Position numbers and translations under genes: made by a program
Shown here: in pieces, positions 43,308-52,140 of the stretch
How positions within the stretch are numbered: the stretch's first letter is position 1
Layout of the letters: the number at the start of each line of letters is the position of its first letter
Origin: Gaetbulibacter sp. S0825
GTDB lineage: Bacteria; Bacteroidota; Bacteroidia; Flavobacteriales; Flavobacteriaceae
Direction: 5' to 3'
DNA length: 64,000 nt
NCBI RefSeq assembly: GCF_011777505.1
Contig: NZ_JAATJT010000003.1
Location: forward strand, 124,001 to 188,000
The notes under the pieces: model-generated
The model's database searches: none
Seen by the model: the letters and a program-made list of their open reading frames with translations, nothing else
Told to the model about the DNA's origin: nothing

Positions 43308-44660
43308 ATGGTTTTAAAAAATGCTTCAATATTAGTTATAGATGACGATGCAGATGTACTCACTGCATTACGCCTTCTTCTCAAACCACTGGTTAAAGAA
43401 GTAGTTACCGAAAAAAACCCAAGCAATATTACATCGCAAATAGAACGTGCCAATTATGATGTTATCATTTTAGACATGAACTTTAATGGCCTAGTCAATA
43501 CAGGTAATGAAGGTATTTTTTGGTTGAACAAAATTCGGAATCAAAAACCAGATACTTCAGTTATTTTAATGACCGCTTATGCTGATATCGATTTGGCAAT
43601 ACGAGGACTTAAAGAGGGTGCTTCCGACTTTTTAATGAAACCATGGAAGAATGATAAAATCATAGAAACCATAACAACTTTAGTCAGCAGGAAAAAGTCC
43701 AAAGCTTCTGAAAAAGAAAACCTTAATTCCAGTAGCGTTGAGATTATTGGCGATAGTGAAGTTATGAATGATGTTTTTGTAAAACTAAAAAAAGTAGCAC
43801 CAACTGATGCCAATATTTTAGTGCTAGGTGAGAATGGAACTGGTAAAGATTTAATTGCTCGTGCCATTCATGATAATTCTAACAGACGCGATAAACCTTT
43901 TGTGAAGGTGGATGTTGGAGCCTTAACGTCTTCTCTTTTTGAAAGTGAACTTTTCGGTTACAAAAAAGGCGCTTTCACAGACGCTAGAGAAGATAGAAAA
44001 GGACGTTTTGAAGCTGCCAACGGTGGCACTTTATTTCTTGACGAAATCGGAAACATTAGCTTAGGACAGCAAGTTAGATTACTGACCGTGCTACAAAATA
44101 GACAAGTAACACCCTTAGGTTCCAATGAGTCTATTCCTGTTGATATACGGTTGATTTGTGCAACTAATATAGACCCAAACATATTAGCTGACGAAAAGAA
44201 GTTCCGAAAGGACTTAATCTATAGAATCAATACCGTTGATATTACCGTTCCGCCTCTTAGAAGTCGTGGTACAGATATTACTGAATTATCTCATCATTTT
44301 GTTTCACTATATGCGGAGAAATATAATAAAAGTCCTTTTTCGTTTGATTCTGGATTTATTTCAAAATTAAAGAAACACGACTTCCCAGGCAATGTCAGAG
44401 AGCTTCAATATGTGTTAGAGCGTGCAGTGATTATGACTGATGGTTCTGTTTTAAAACCAGAGGATTTAGTATTTTCTTCTATTGAGCGTTCCACTATTGT
44501 AACAAACAATTTAACTGCAAGTTTAAATTTAGATGATATTGAAAAAAACGCCATCTTAAATGTTCTAGAAAAAAACAAAGGAAATGTTTCAAAATCTGCT
44601 AAAGAATTAGGAATTACAAGAGCCGCTTTATATAGACGACTAGATAAGTATGAACTATAA
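43308..44660 (+). CDS. Sigma-54-dependent response regulator (NtrC family)
   Basis: The 450-residue protein begins at the ATG at 43308; a TTG one codon earlier is less likely. It has a receiver domain with DDD (12-14) and the phosphate acceptor Asp56. The AAA+ domain (about 140-375) has Walker A GENGTGKD and sigma-54 contact loop GAFTDA in place of the classical GAFTGA. A Fis-type helix-turn-helix closes the protein (NVSKSAKELGITRAALYRRL). It is overlapped by 11 bp by the kinase gene. Its likely target is the divergent efflux operon. The GAFTDA form is, as I recall, common in Bacteroidota. Confidence 0.9.
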   Translation: MVLKNASILVIDDDADVLTALRLLLKPLVKEVVTEKNPSNITSQIERANYDVIILDMNFNGLVNTGNEGIFWLNKIRNQKPDTSVILMTAYADIDLAIRGLKEGASDFLMKPWKNDKIIETITTLVSRKKSKASEKENLNSSSVEIIGDSEVMNDVFVKLKKVAPTDANILVLGENGTGKDLIARAIHDNSNRRDKPFVKVDVGALTSSLFESELFGYKKGAFTDAREDRKGRFEAANGGTLFLDEIGNISLGQQVRLLTVLQNRQVTPLGSNESIPVDIRLICATNIDPNILADEKKFRKDLIYRINTVDITVPPLRSRGTDITELSHHFVSLYAEKYNKSPFSFDSGFISKLKKHDFPGNVRELQYVLERAVIMTDGSVLKPEDLVFSSIERSTIVTNNLTASLNLDDIEKNAILNVLEKNKGNVSKSAKELGITRAALYRRLDKYEL

Positions 44661-45993
44661 AACTTACATCTTAAGGCTGTTTTTTAGAATTCTACTTCTA
44701 GTTGGTGCTATACTATCTTTAACCTATACAATTAACCAAAATTATACAGCTTATACCGTTATTATTTGTGTCAGCTTAGTCTATTTATTGATTAATACTT
44801 ACATATTTGTAAAGCGTCGTTTTGTAGCAATGGATGATTTTTTTGAAGCTGTAAAGTATCGTGATTTTTCAAGATGGTTTCCAGAAGATAAAGGTCCGAA
44901 AGATATAAGGTTTTTATATACAGGTTTTAATGAAATTAATAGAACTATTAAGGAAATTAACTCAAAAAATCAAGCGCAATATGTTTATCTGCAAAAGATA
45001 TTAGAAATGGTAGATATTGGGATTATAGCATATAACCTTGAATCTGGAGACGTTCTTTGGAGTAATGATTCTTTTGGAGAAATACTAGACATTCCTTCAT
45101 TTAAGAATATAAAATTTGTAGAAAAAAGAAAGCCAGAATTATTCAATACTATTTTTGATACGTATCACAGAGAACCAAATTCAATTTCTATAGCATTACA
45201 AAATGAAAATATCAAAATATTAATTTCTGATACTGTTTTTCAAGTTGAAGAAGATGCATTTAAACTCATTGTTATTCAAGATATCGATAATACTTTAAAT
45301 AAGAATGAATCCGAATCTTGGAAGAAGCTATTAAGCGTAATGACTCATGAAATAATGAATTCCATCGCACCCATTTCATCATTAGCAGATACACTTCAAA
45401 AAAGCCTACAAATTGCTATTGAAAAACCAGAAGATTCTCATTTAGAACTTGATGACCTAAATTCTGGTATTAAAACTATTAAAAACCGTAGTGAAGGGCT
45501 TTTAAAATTTGCTAAAACCTATCGTAGTCTAAGCAAAGTGACTAAACTTAAATTGCAAAATGTAAAAATCCCTGAACTGTTTAGTAATATTCAACTATTA
45601 ATGGCTCCATCTATTGAAGCCAAAAATATAGATATAGAGTTTAAAATTTCTAGTCCAAAGCTAGAATTAGATATAGATACACATCTAATCGAGCAGGTTT
45701 TAATTAATCTATTATTAAATGCTGTTGATGCATGCAAAAATCATGATAATCCAGAAATTAAAGTTCTAGCAACTCAAAATTCTAATCGAAATATTGTAAT
45801 AAAAGTTTATGATAATGGCTCAGGAATTCCTCAAGATATATTAGAAAATATTTTTGTTCCTTTCTTTACAAGCAAAACAACAGGAAGTGGAATCGGTTTA
45901 AGTCTTTGCAAGCAGATTATGTTACTTCATAAAGGAAGAATAATCGTAAAAAGTATTGAAGGCGAAGGCTCTGTTTTCAGTCTAATCTTTTAA
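44650..45993 (+). CDS. Membrane sensor histidine kinase paired with the response regulator
   Basis: The 447-residue protein has two N-terminal helices (about residues 8-28 and 33-55) with almost no periplasmic loop, a short linker, a PAS-like domain (about 115-215), an H-box with His233 in MTHEIMNS, and a GHKL ATPase domain: N-box NLLLNAVDA, G1 DNGSGI, G2 GSGIGLSL. The lack of a sizeable outside domain means the signal is probably sensed in the membrane or cytoplasm, as in kinases that respond to envelope stress. The start overlaps the regulator gene by 11 bp, so the two are co-translated. Confidence 0.9.
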   Translation: MNYKTYILRLFFRILLLVGAILSLTYTINQNYTAYTVIICVSLVYLLINTYIFVKRRFVAMDDFFEAVKYRDFSRWFPEDKGPKDIRFLYTGFNEINRTIKEINSKNQAQYVYLQKILEMVDIGIIAYNLESGDVLWSNDSFGEILDIPSFKNIKFVEKRKPELFNTIFDTYHREPNSISIALQNENIKILISDTVFQVEEDAFKLIVIQDIDNTLNKNESESWKKLLSVMTHEIMNSIAPISSLADTLQKSLQIAIEKPEDSHLELDDLNSGIKTIKNRSEGLLKFAKTYRSLSKVTKLKLQNVKIPELFSNIQLLMAPSIEAKNIDIEFKISSPKLELDIDTHLIEQVLINLLLNAVDACKNHDNPEIKVLATQNSNRNIVIKVYDNGSGIPQDILENIFVPFFTSKTTGSGIGLSLCKQIMLLHKGRIIVKSIEGEGSVFSLIF

Positions 45994-46205
45994 TGCTTAA
46001 CAAAAAGTGAGAGACTTACTTGCTTTGTTAACTGGTCTGGACCCAGTGATCTTTTTCATTGAACTCACTCCAAACTTTCAAATAAATCTAATAAATGTTC
46101 GAACATAGGTCAAAGTTCTGTACTTCATTTCACATATATAACTTTTATATTTGTCCTTTGTTTCTTCTGTAAATACTATTAATCCTAGTAATTTTTTATA
46201 AGAAA

Positions 46206-46243
46206 TTGAATAACATCTCTAATTTGAACATTGTGTTATTCAA
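46206..46243 (-). terminator. Terminator-like hairpin at the end of the LacI gene
   Basis: TTGAATAACA (46206-46215) and TGTTATTCAA (46234-46243) form a perfect 10-bp stem with an 18-nt loop, overlapping the stop codon. On the minus strand TTTCTTAT follows, a weak U tract. The rest of the convergent spacer 45994-46239 contains an 8-bp dyad (45997-46031) and the palindrome ATGTTCGAACAT (46096-46107), for which I see no role. Confidence 0.5.
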
Positions 46244-47259
46244 ATTGAACTTCTTGTTGTTTCTTTATGTACTATTTTAAATGGAATTTTAAGTGTTGAA
46301 TGCGCATTATCCAAATCCTTATTTTTTAACTCATTAACTAACAATCGTAAAGCATTTTCTCCAATTGTTTCAGCATTTTGATCAATATATGACAACTTTG
46401 GTATAGATAAATTTGAAACAACTTCATCTGTAAATCCAATTAAGTTTATATTCTTTGGAATATCATAACCCATGTTTATAGCTACATTTACTGTAATGGT
46501 TCCTGTAATATTATCAGCAGCAATGATAGCGTCAATATTTGGATTATTTATTAAGAATTTTTTAATCAAATCTTGATAATCATCTTCTTTTTTAATAAAT
46601 AAATACATAGGATTTAAATCAGGAACAACACTCATTTTAATAGCATTTTCATAGCCTATTCTTCTTAATGCTCCAACATTTAAATCATTTATAGTACTAA
46701 TAAAAGCAATTTGCTTTTTTCCTCTATTTATAAACATGTTTGTTACTTCATGCGCAGCTTTAAAATCATTAATTATAACTTTATTACATTCAACATCATT
46801 TAAGTTACGATCAAACATAATCATTGGGATTCTTTTTTCACTAAGTGTTTGAAGATGTTCAATTCTAGAGGACATTAACGTCTCTTCTGAAACTGCAATA
46901 ATAAAACCATCTACACTTCCATTTGATAATAGTGAAATACTTTCTTGTTCCTTAACCAATTGTTCGTTGGTTATGCAAGTAATTATACTATATCCCAATT
47001 TGGTAGCCTCATTTTGAATACCATATAAAGCCATTGCAAAAAAGCGATTTAAAATATTTGGAATGATAACTCCAATAGTTTTTGTTTCATTTTGCTTTAA
47101 ACTTAAGGCAACTCTATTTGGTTGATAGTTGAGTTCTCCAGCTAATTTCTTAACACGACTAATTGTTTCTTTACTTATTTCATCACTATCACTTAATGCC
47201 TTAGAAACTGTCGAAATAGAAACGTTTAATCTCTCAGCTAAATTCTTTAATGTTATCAT
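46240..47259 (-). CDS. LacI family transcription regulator of the glucan locus
   Basis: The 339-residue protein has an N-terminal LacI helix-turn-helix (TLKNLAERLNVSISTVSKAL, residues 3-22), a hinge helix (PNRVALSLKQ) and a periplasmic-binding-protein-like effector domain (about 60-335). It is the last gene of the glucan locus in the direction of transcription, 42 bp after the GH17 gene. Its position suggests control of the locus in response to a laminarin-derived sugar, but the operator would lie upstream of susC, outside the window. A LacI regulator is less usual for such loci than SusR, HTCS or ECF types. Confidence 0.88.
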   Translation of the reverse strand: MITLKNLAERLNVSISTVSKALSDSDEISKETISRVKKLAGELNYQPNRVALSLKQNETKTIGVIIPNILNRFFAMALYGIQNEATKLGYSIITCITNEQLVKEQESISLLSNGSVDGFIIAVSEETLMSSRIEHLQTLSEKRIPMIMFDRNLNDVECNKVIINDFKAAHEVTNMFINRGKKQIAFISTINDLNVGALRRIGYENAIKMSVVPDLNPMYLFIKKEDDYQDLIKKFLINNPNIDAIIAADNITGTITVNVAINMGYDIPKNINLIGFTDEVVSNLSIPKLSYIDQNAETIGENALRLLVNELKNKDLDNAHSTLKIPFKIVHKETTRSSI

Positions 47260-47301
47260 ATATTAATACTAATATAAAAAGAGCGTCTTTGATTTATTTT
47301 C

Positions 47302-48186
47302 TCAATATTTTAAATTTTCGTTCTTATCCCAAATCCCCCAAAAAGCGCCTACATCGCCTTCTGCGCCAACTTTCCATGATTCATCAAAAGAAGAAAAATA
47401 AAACATTTCTATATTTTCTTCTTTTGACCATTTTTGGGCATTTATAAAATACTTTAAGGCATTTTCTTCAGATGGAAATGCGCCTTCTAAATTAGTACCT
47501 TCATTTGGCCAACCAGTTTCTGTGATGATGATACGTTTATCGCCACCTGCTCGCTTAGCTCTATTGTACATATCCTTCATATACAACAACGAGTAATCTT
47601 GGTCACAACCTTCCCAAAAAGGGTAGCAATTAGCTAAAATAACATCACAAACCTCTGTTATTGCTGGTTTATCTGAAAACTCATAATAAGCATCAACATA
47701 GCCTACAGGAACATCTTTAATTTCACTTTTTACTATAAGAATAAAATCAATTAATTCCGCTTCGGTTAGGTCTCCACGATACATGACTTCGTTACCTACA
47801 GCTGCAACATTAACATAGCCATTGTTTGCTAATTCTATCAAACCTTTAATTTCGCTTTCATTAATTTCAGAATCATCTCCTAACCAAGCACCAACTAGTG
47901 TTTTTAAGCCATATTCTTTAGCAATTTTTGGAATAAGTTCATTACCCTCGGTACATGAAAAAGAACGAATCCAATTCGTATAAGGCTTAATAATTTCTAT
48001 ACGACGTCTTATTTGCTCTTCTGAAATAACTTGACCAGGTTCTTGCCCATCCATATAAGGGCTAAAACATAGCCCGTGCATGCCATTTTTTAGTGTTTTT
48101 TTAAATGTCTTTCTTAATCCTTCAATAGATACATCATCATAATCTACAGCAGTTAATGCTAAAAATTTTTCTTCTCTAAGTGACAT
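47302..48186 (-). CDS. GH17 family beta-glucan hydrolase, cytoplasmic
   Basis: The 294-residue protein is a TIM barrel of the GH17 type, with acid/base Glu133 in AVGNEV and nucleophile Glu223 in TETGWPN. GH17 enzymes cut beta-1,3-glucans or transfer beta-glucan chains. There is no signal peptide (MSLREEKFLALTAVDYDD), so unlike the second GH17 enzyme of the locus it should act in the cytoplasm on imported oligosaccharides. It follows the symporter gene by 12 bp. Confidence 0.85.
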   Translation of the reverse strand: MSLREEKFLALTAVDYDDVSIEGLRKTFKKTLKNGMHGLCFSPYMDGQEPGQVISEEQIRRRIEIIKPYTNWIRSFSCTEGNELIPKIAKEYGLKTLVGAWLGDDSEINESEIKGLIELANNGYVNVAAVGNEVMYRGDLTEAELIDFILIVKSEIKDVPVGYVDAYYEFSDKPAITEVCDVILANCYPFWEGCDQDYSLLYMKDMYNRAKRAGGDKRIIITETGWPNEGTNLEGAFPSEENALKYFINAQKWSKEENIEMFYFSSFDESWKVGAEGDVGAFWGIWDKNENLKY

Positions 48187-48198
48187 AATCTTAATCCT

Positions 48199-49635
48199 TT
48201 ATTTGATTGCTGTTAAGCTGTTTTTTCGTTCGTTTAATTGTTCTCTAATTTCATTAGCTCTTTTTTCATCAATATCGTAGTCATACATAACGTACAATGC
48301 TATTAAAGTTCCGAAAATTGGCAATCCTGAGAAGAACAATCTCAATCCAGTAATTGCCTCTTCAGTTTGAGTCAAAGCACCAGATTCAAACCCAATAATT
48401 GAAAATATTACTCCACTTAAACCACCAGCAATACCAAAACCAAATTTCACCATCCACCAATAAATAGCTCCAAAAACTCCTTCACGTCGTTTCCCTGTTT
48501 GCAGTTCATCTAAGTCGATTACATCAGCAGTCATAGACATCATTAATGTAAATAAGCCACCAATACCAAATGAAAAGAATGGAAGTGCAAATAAAAACAT
48601 ATAAGGCTTACCAGGTATAAATAAAAACCATAACAGTATATAACCAAAGATTGATACTGACTGTGAAACCATAAATGCCTTCTTTTTTCCTAAAATTTTG
48701 GACATTTTCGCTACCAATGGAATTACTATAAATGAAGTAACTAACGCTCCTACACTACCAAAAAGGGTAGGCCACCACCATGCACCATCAGGACCAGTAA
48801 CGCCATCAAATAAATAGTACACAATAATAAAATATGTAAAAGCAGCTACTGTTTGAAATGCATTGAAAACCAAAAAAGTAGCAATACATAATTTTCTAAA
48901 TGACTTTAATTTAAATGCTTCACCAAAATTTACTACAAATATTGTGCGTAGTTTTTTTAGAATACTTGAAAAAGTTATACTTTCATAATCTTCATTTATA
49001 GTTGACTTCCCCTTTATAAATATTGCTGGTATCATTGCAAAAAGCATACATATAATTGCAACCCAAACAGCTAACTCCCTCACAGCCACTTCACTAGATG
49101 AAAACCAATCTTTATCATCCATTAAAACCCAGAACCATGGTGCAATTACCCAAGCCCATTGCCCAATAAATTGAGCGATAGCCATGATATTTGTTCGTTC
49201 ATGAAAGTCATCACTCATTTCATAACCCATAGCTACATAAGGCACACTAAAAATGGTCAATCCTAAATAAAACACTAATGATGTAAAAAGGAAATAATAA
49301 AAATTATAATCAAGACTATTGTCTTTAAATAATTGCCACATTACTATAAAAGAAACACCCATAATTATAGCTCCTAACATTACATACTTCCTTCTTCTTC
49401 CCCATCGCGATTTCGTATTGTCAGAAATAAAGCCCATTATTGGATCAGTAATAGCATCAAAAAGTCTTGGAACTAAAGATACCACACCCCACATCCAACC
49501 AGGAAACCCTAAACTTTGAACAAGAACTACAATAAATATGCTTATAATAGCTGGAAACATTTGGTTAGCAAGCATACCAAAGCCAAACGCTATTTTCTTT
49601 GTCATTGGAACTTTATTTAGAGTAGTACTTGACAT
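48199..49635 (-). CDS. GPH/MFS-type sugar symporter
   Basis: This 478-residue membrane protein has about twelve helices and the glycoside-pentoside-hexuronide symporter signature near residues 62-90 (FDAITDPIMGFISDNTKSRWGRRRKY). It would bring glucose or small beta-glucan oligosaccharides across the inner membrane with a cation. Its position between GH30 and a cytoplasmic GH17, in a locus that also has a cytoplasmic phosphorylase, fits import of oligosaccharides rather than only glucose. That is inferred. Confidence 0.88.
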   Translation of the reverse strand: MSSTTLNKVPMTKKIAFGFGMLANQMFPAIISIFIVVLVQSLGFPGWMWGVVSLVPRLFDAITDPIMGFISDNTKSRWGRRRKYVMLGAIIMGVSFIVMWQLFKDNSLDYNFYYFLFTSLVFYLGLTIFSVPYVAMGYEMSDDFHERTNIMAIAQFIGQWAWVIAPWFWVLMDDKDWFSSSEVAVRELAVWVAIICMLFAMIPAIFIKGKSTINEDYESITFSSILKKLRTIFVVNFGEAFKLKSFRKLCIATFLVFNAFQTVAAFTYFIIVYYLFDGVTGPDGAWWWPTLFGSVGALVTSFIVIPLVAKMSKILGKKKAFMVSQSVSIFGYILLWFLFIPGKPYMFLFALPFFSFGIGGLFTLMMSMTADVIDLDELQTGKRREGVFGAIYWWMVKFGFGIAGGLSGVIFSIIGFESGALTQTEEAITGLRLFFSGLPIFGTLIALYVMYDYDIDEKRANEIREQLNERKNSLTAIK

Positions 49636-49638
49636 ATC

Positions 49639-51114
49639 TTATTTTGTTAGGATAATAGTTTGTATTGCTTGTGCATTAATTGATAAACTTTTTTCTTTTT
49701 CACCAATAGAAATACTCATGTTCTTAACCTCATTGCCTTGATTGAGAACAACTATTGCAATTGAACCATCGGGATTTTTAGCTGCAGTAACCATTAGCTC
49801 ATTATCTGAATTTTTAACTTCAATTATTTTAGCCTCAGGTCTAATGAATTTGCTAAAATGCGCCATGGTATAATATAGTGGCGTAAAATATATCTCATCA
49901 TTATCAGGGTCCACAATAACAGGAGCTACACACCAGTTTTCAAACCAATTTGGACCTCCTTGTTTATCCAACACCATATTCCAGTCTACCCAACCATCAA
50001 CCCAATTGTTGAGGCATCCAATAATGTCTCTTGCATATCTATAAACTGGAGAGTATTTTGGATGCAAATACTTCTGCTCTTCAGGTGCCCAATCCCAACC
50101 CCAATCTGTAGCTTCTTTGCTCCAATACCATGCATCATCTCTCCATTTAGGAACTTCGGAATCCACACAGCCTTCAGTTTCAATCAAATACTTATTTGGT
50201 GCTTTATTATGTGCGTATTGCAAATCGTCTGGAAAATAATCATAAGTACTTTCATACCAATGAATGGCTGTTCCTGCATAATATTTTGAGGATGCTTTAT
50301 CTTTAAACATTACATCTACCCATTCTTTTAAGCCAGCTCTATTTTGGTCATATCCTAATATGTTAATACTACCTTTTCCTTCTGCTTCTAGTTTTGGACC
50401 TAAGTGATTTTGCACAAAATCGGTTTCTTCTTCTGGTGAAAAGTGCATGCTTTCCCAATTGTTACCATTTCCATGAGGTTCGTTTACTGGAGTTAAACCC
50501 CAAATATCAATACCTTCAGCTTTATATGCATCTAAATATTTATTGAAATACAAGGCAAATGCATCGTAATACTCTGGCAAAAGTTTTCCTCCAACATAGG
50601 CTTTGTTGTCTTTCATCCAAGGTGGTGCTGTCCAAGGAGATGCTATGATGTTAAATCCATCTTTTGAAATTGCCATAGCATCCTTAATCATAGGAATGAG
50701 GTCATCTCTATCTTCTTCAATTGAGAAATTTTCTAATGCTAAATCGCCTTCAATTGGAGCGTAGGTATAGTTATTCAATGAAAAATCACAAGAAGCAATA
50801 TGCGTTCTGGTAAGTGAATATCGAGCACCATCTTCTCCAAAATAAGCTTGTAAGATTGTATCTCTATTTTTTTTACTCAATCGATTTAGTAAATAGGCCG
50901 AAGATTCTGTAAATGAGCCTCCAAAACCAGTGATGGTTTGATACGTCTTATCAGGATTAATTATGATTTCTGATGGGTTATCAGAAGGCGTGAATACAGT
51001 TAGTTTTGTCAATTTATTTCCTGAAGCCGATGTTTCATAAACTTCAAATTCATTAGAATTACAACTCATACATAATCCAATTAATACAATGATATGATGT
51101 TTTAGTTTTATCAT
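49639..51114 (-). CDS. GH30 family glycoside hydrolase, lipoprotein
   Basis: The 491-residue protein has a lipobox (LCMSC, Cys18) and a GH30 barrel with side beta domain. The likely acid/base is Glu212 in VNEPHG and the nucleophile is near Glu314 in IETEGC. In laminarin loci GH30 enzymes usually remove beta-1,6-linked glucose branches or cut beta-1,6-glucan; beta-glucosidase or beta-xylosidase activity occurs elsewhere in the family. It probably acts in the periplasm or at the cell surface, clearing side chains for the GH16 and GH17 enzymes. Confidence 0.88.
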   Translation of the reverse strand: MIKLKHHIIVLIGLCMSCNSNEFEVYETSASGNKLTKLTVFTPSDNPSEIIINPDKTYQTITGFGGSFTESSAYLLNRLSKKNRDTILQAYFGEDGARYSLTRTHIASCDFSLNNYTYAPIEGDLALENFSIEEDRDDLIPMIKDAMAISKDGFNIIASPWTAPPWMKDNKAYVGGKLLPEYYDAFALYFNKYLDAYKAEGIDIWGLTPVNEPHGNGNNWESMHFSPEEETDFVQNHLGPKLEAEGKGSINILGYDQNRAGLKEWVDVMFKDKASSKYYAGTAIHWYESTYDYFPDDLQYAHNKAPNKYLIETEGCVDSEVPKWRDDAWYWSKEATDWGWDWAPEEQKYLHPKYSPVYRYARDIIGCLNNWVDGWVDWNMVLDKQGGPNWFENWCVAPVIVDPDNDEIYFTPLYYTMAHFSKFIRPEAKIIEVKNSDNELMVTAAKNPDGSIAIVVLNQGNEVKNMSISIGEKEKSLSINAQAIQTIILTK

Positions 51115-51120
51115 CTCGTT

Positions 51121-52137
51121 TTAGTTATTTGATGATTTATACTTCTGTTTTACAACCTCAAAAGTATTTTTCTTATTTCTATCTATATCAACAATTCCCC
51201 AGTATTCTTCATTTGGCGCTCCATCATAGGGCACTCCAGTGCTATTTGGAGCACTTCCACCTGTATCTTGAATACTAGGATTTCCTGCTTTCCACCAGCC
51301 ATCTAAAAATGAGAAAAGAGTAACTCCTGAACCAATATTAGTATTTGCAAAAACGTCATCTAAAATTTTTGCATTTGCATCAGCTTGTGCTTGTTGATTT
51401 TCACCTTCTTGGTATCCAGCCTTGGTAATTTTCATAAAGCTATCTGCTCCAGCTTCAGATAAATACATGGGTTTTCTGCTTACTTTTTCCCATTCTTTGT
51501 AAATGGTTCCTGGATTATCCCAACGGTATACATTCATTCCCCAAACATCTATATTTGTTCCCATTTCGAGAGCTAGTTCATCAGGTAAATCACCATGTGC
51601 TGTAGTTGTAGGATGATTTGAATCTATTTCATTAATTAACCCAGCAGCATCATTCATTTTGGCATACCAATTTTTAATATCGCCTTTAAACCATTCTGGG
51701 TGGTAATTATATTCGTTACCTAACTCCCACATTAGTATGGCATTGTGGTCTTTATATTTTTTTACGTAATTGATGAATGTTCCCGAAACTATGTCGTAAA
51801 AACCATCTTGGTCATAACCAAAACCAATAATAACCTTAATTCCAGCATCATGAATTTGGTTTAAAACCTGTAAGTCATCAATTGGTTCGTAAACTCTAAT
51901 CGTGTTTATTCCTGCTTCTTTCATTAAAGCTAAATCTTGCGTGAGATTATCAAAATTTCTATAATTTTCACTGCCTTTAGGAACTGGATGGTAACAAATA
52001 CCTTTGATGATATATGGTTTTTTGTTTACCAACAACTGTCTTTCAGAAACGGATACTTCATCAACTTGTGATTCACCGTTACATGACATTAATGACATGT
52101 TTAAAAAAGCTAATATGTATAGTATTTTCCTAATCAT
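51121..52137 (-). CDS. Clan GH-A glycosidase resembling the GH2/GH5 catalytic barrel, lipoprotein
   Basis: The 338-residue protein has a lipobox (LMSC, Cys19) and a single TIM barrel. The conserved opening NKKPYIIKGICYHPVP is like GH2 enzymes, with acid/base Glu142 in MWELGNE and nucleophile Glu228 in MYLSEAGAD. The beta-sandwich domains that normally precede a GH2 barrel are missing, so it is a stand-alone catalytic domain. Its neighbours suggest action on beta-1,3- or beta-1,6-glucan fragments; family assignment beyond clan GH-A is not certain. Confidence 0.75.
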   Translation of the reverse strand: MIRKILYILAFLNMSLMSCNGESQVDEVSVSERQLLVNKKPYIIKGICYHPVPKGSENYRNFDNLTQDLALMKEAGINTIRVYEPIDDLQVLNQIHDAGIKVIIGFGYDQDGFYDIVSGTFINYVKKYKDHNAILMWELGNEYNYHPEWFKGDIKNWYAKMNDAAGLINEIDSNHPTTTAHGDLPDELALEMGTNIDVWGMNVYRWDNPGTIYKEWEKVSRKPMYLSEAGADSFMKITKAGYQEGENQQAQADANAKILDDVFANTNIGSGVTLFSFLDGWWKAGNPSIQDTGGSAPNSTGVPYDGAPNEEYWGIVDIDRNKKNTFEVVKQKYKSSNN

Positions 52138-52140
52138 TTT

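Noticed and set aside
43193-43453. Minus-strand open frame across the divergent spacer and the start of the response regulator gene
   Set aside because: It covers a promoter region and the antisense of a well-supported receiver domain, with no recognisable protein features.
46096-46107. Palindrome ATGTTCGAACAT as a LacI operator
   Set aside because: It lies in a convergent 3'-3' spacer with no promoter nearby and only one copy was found.
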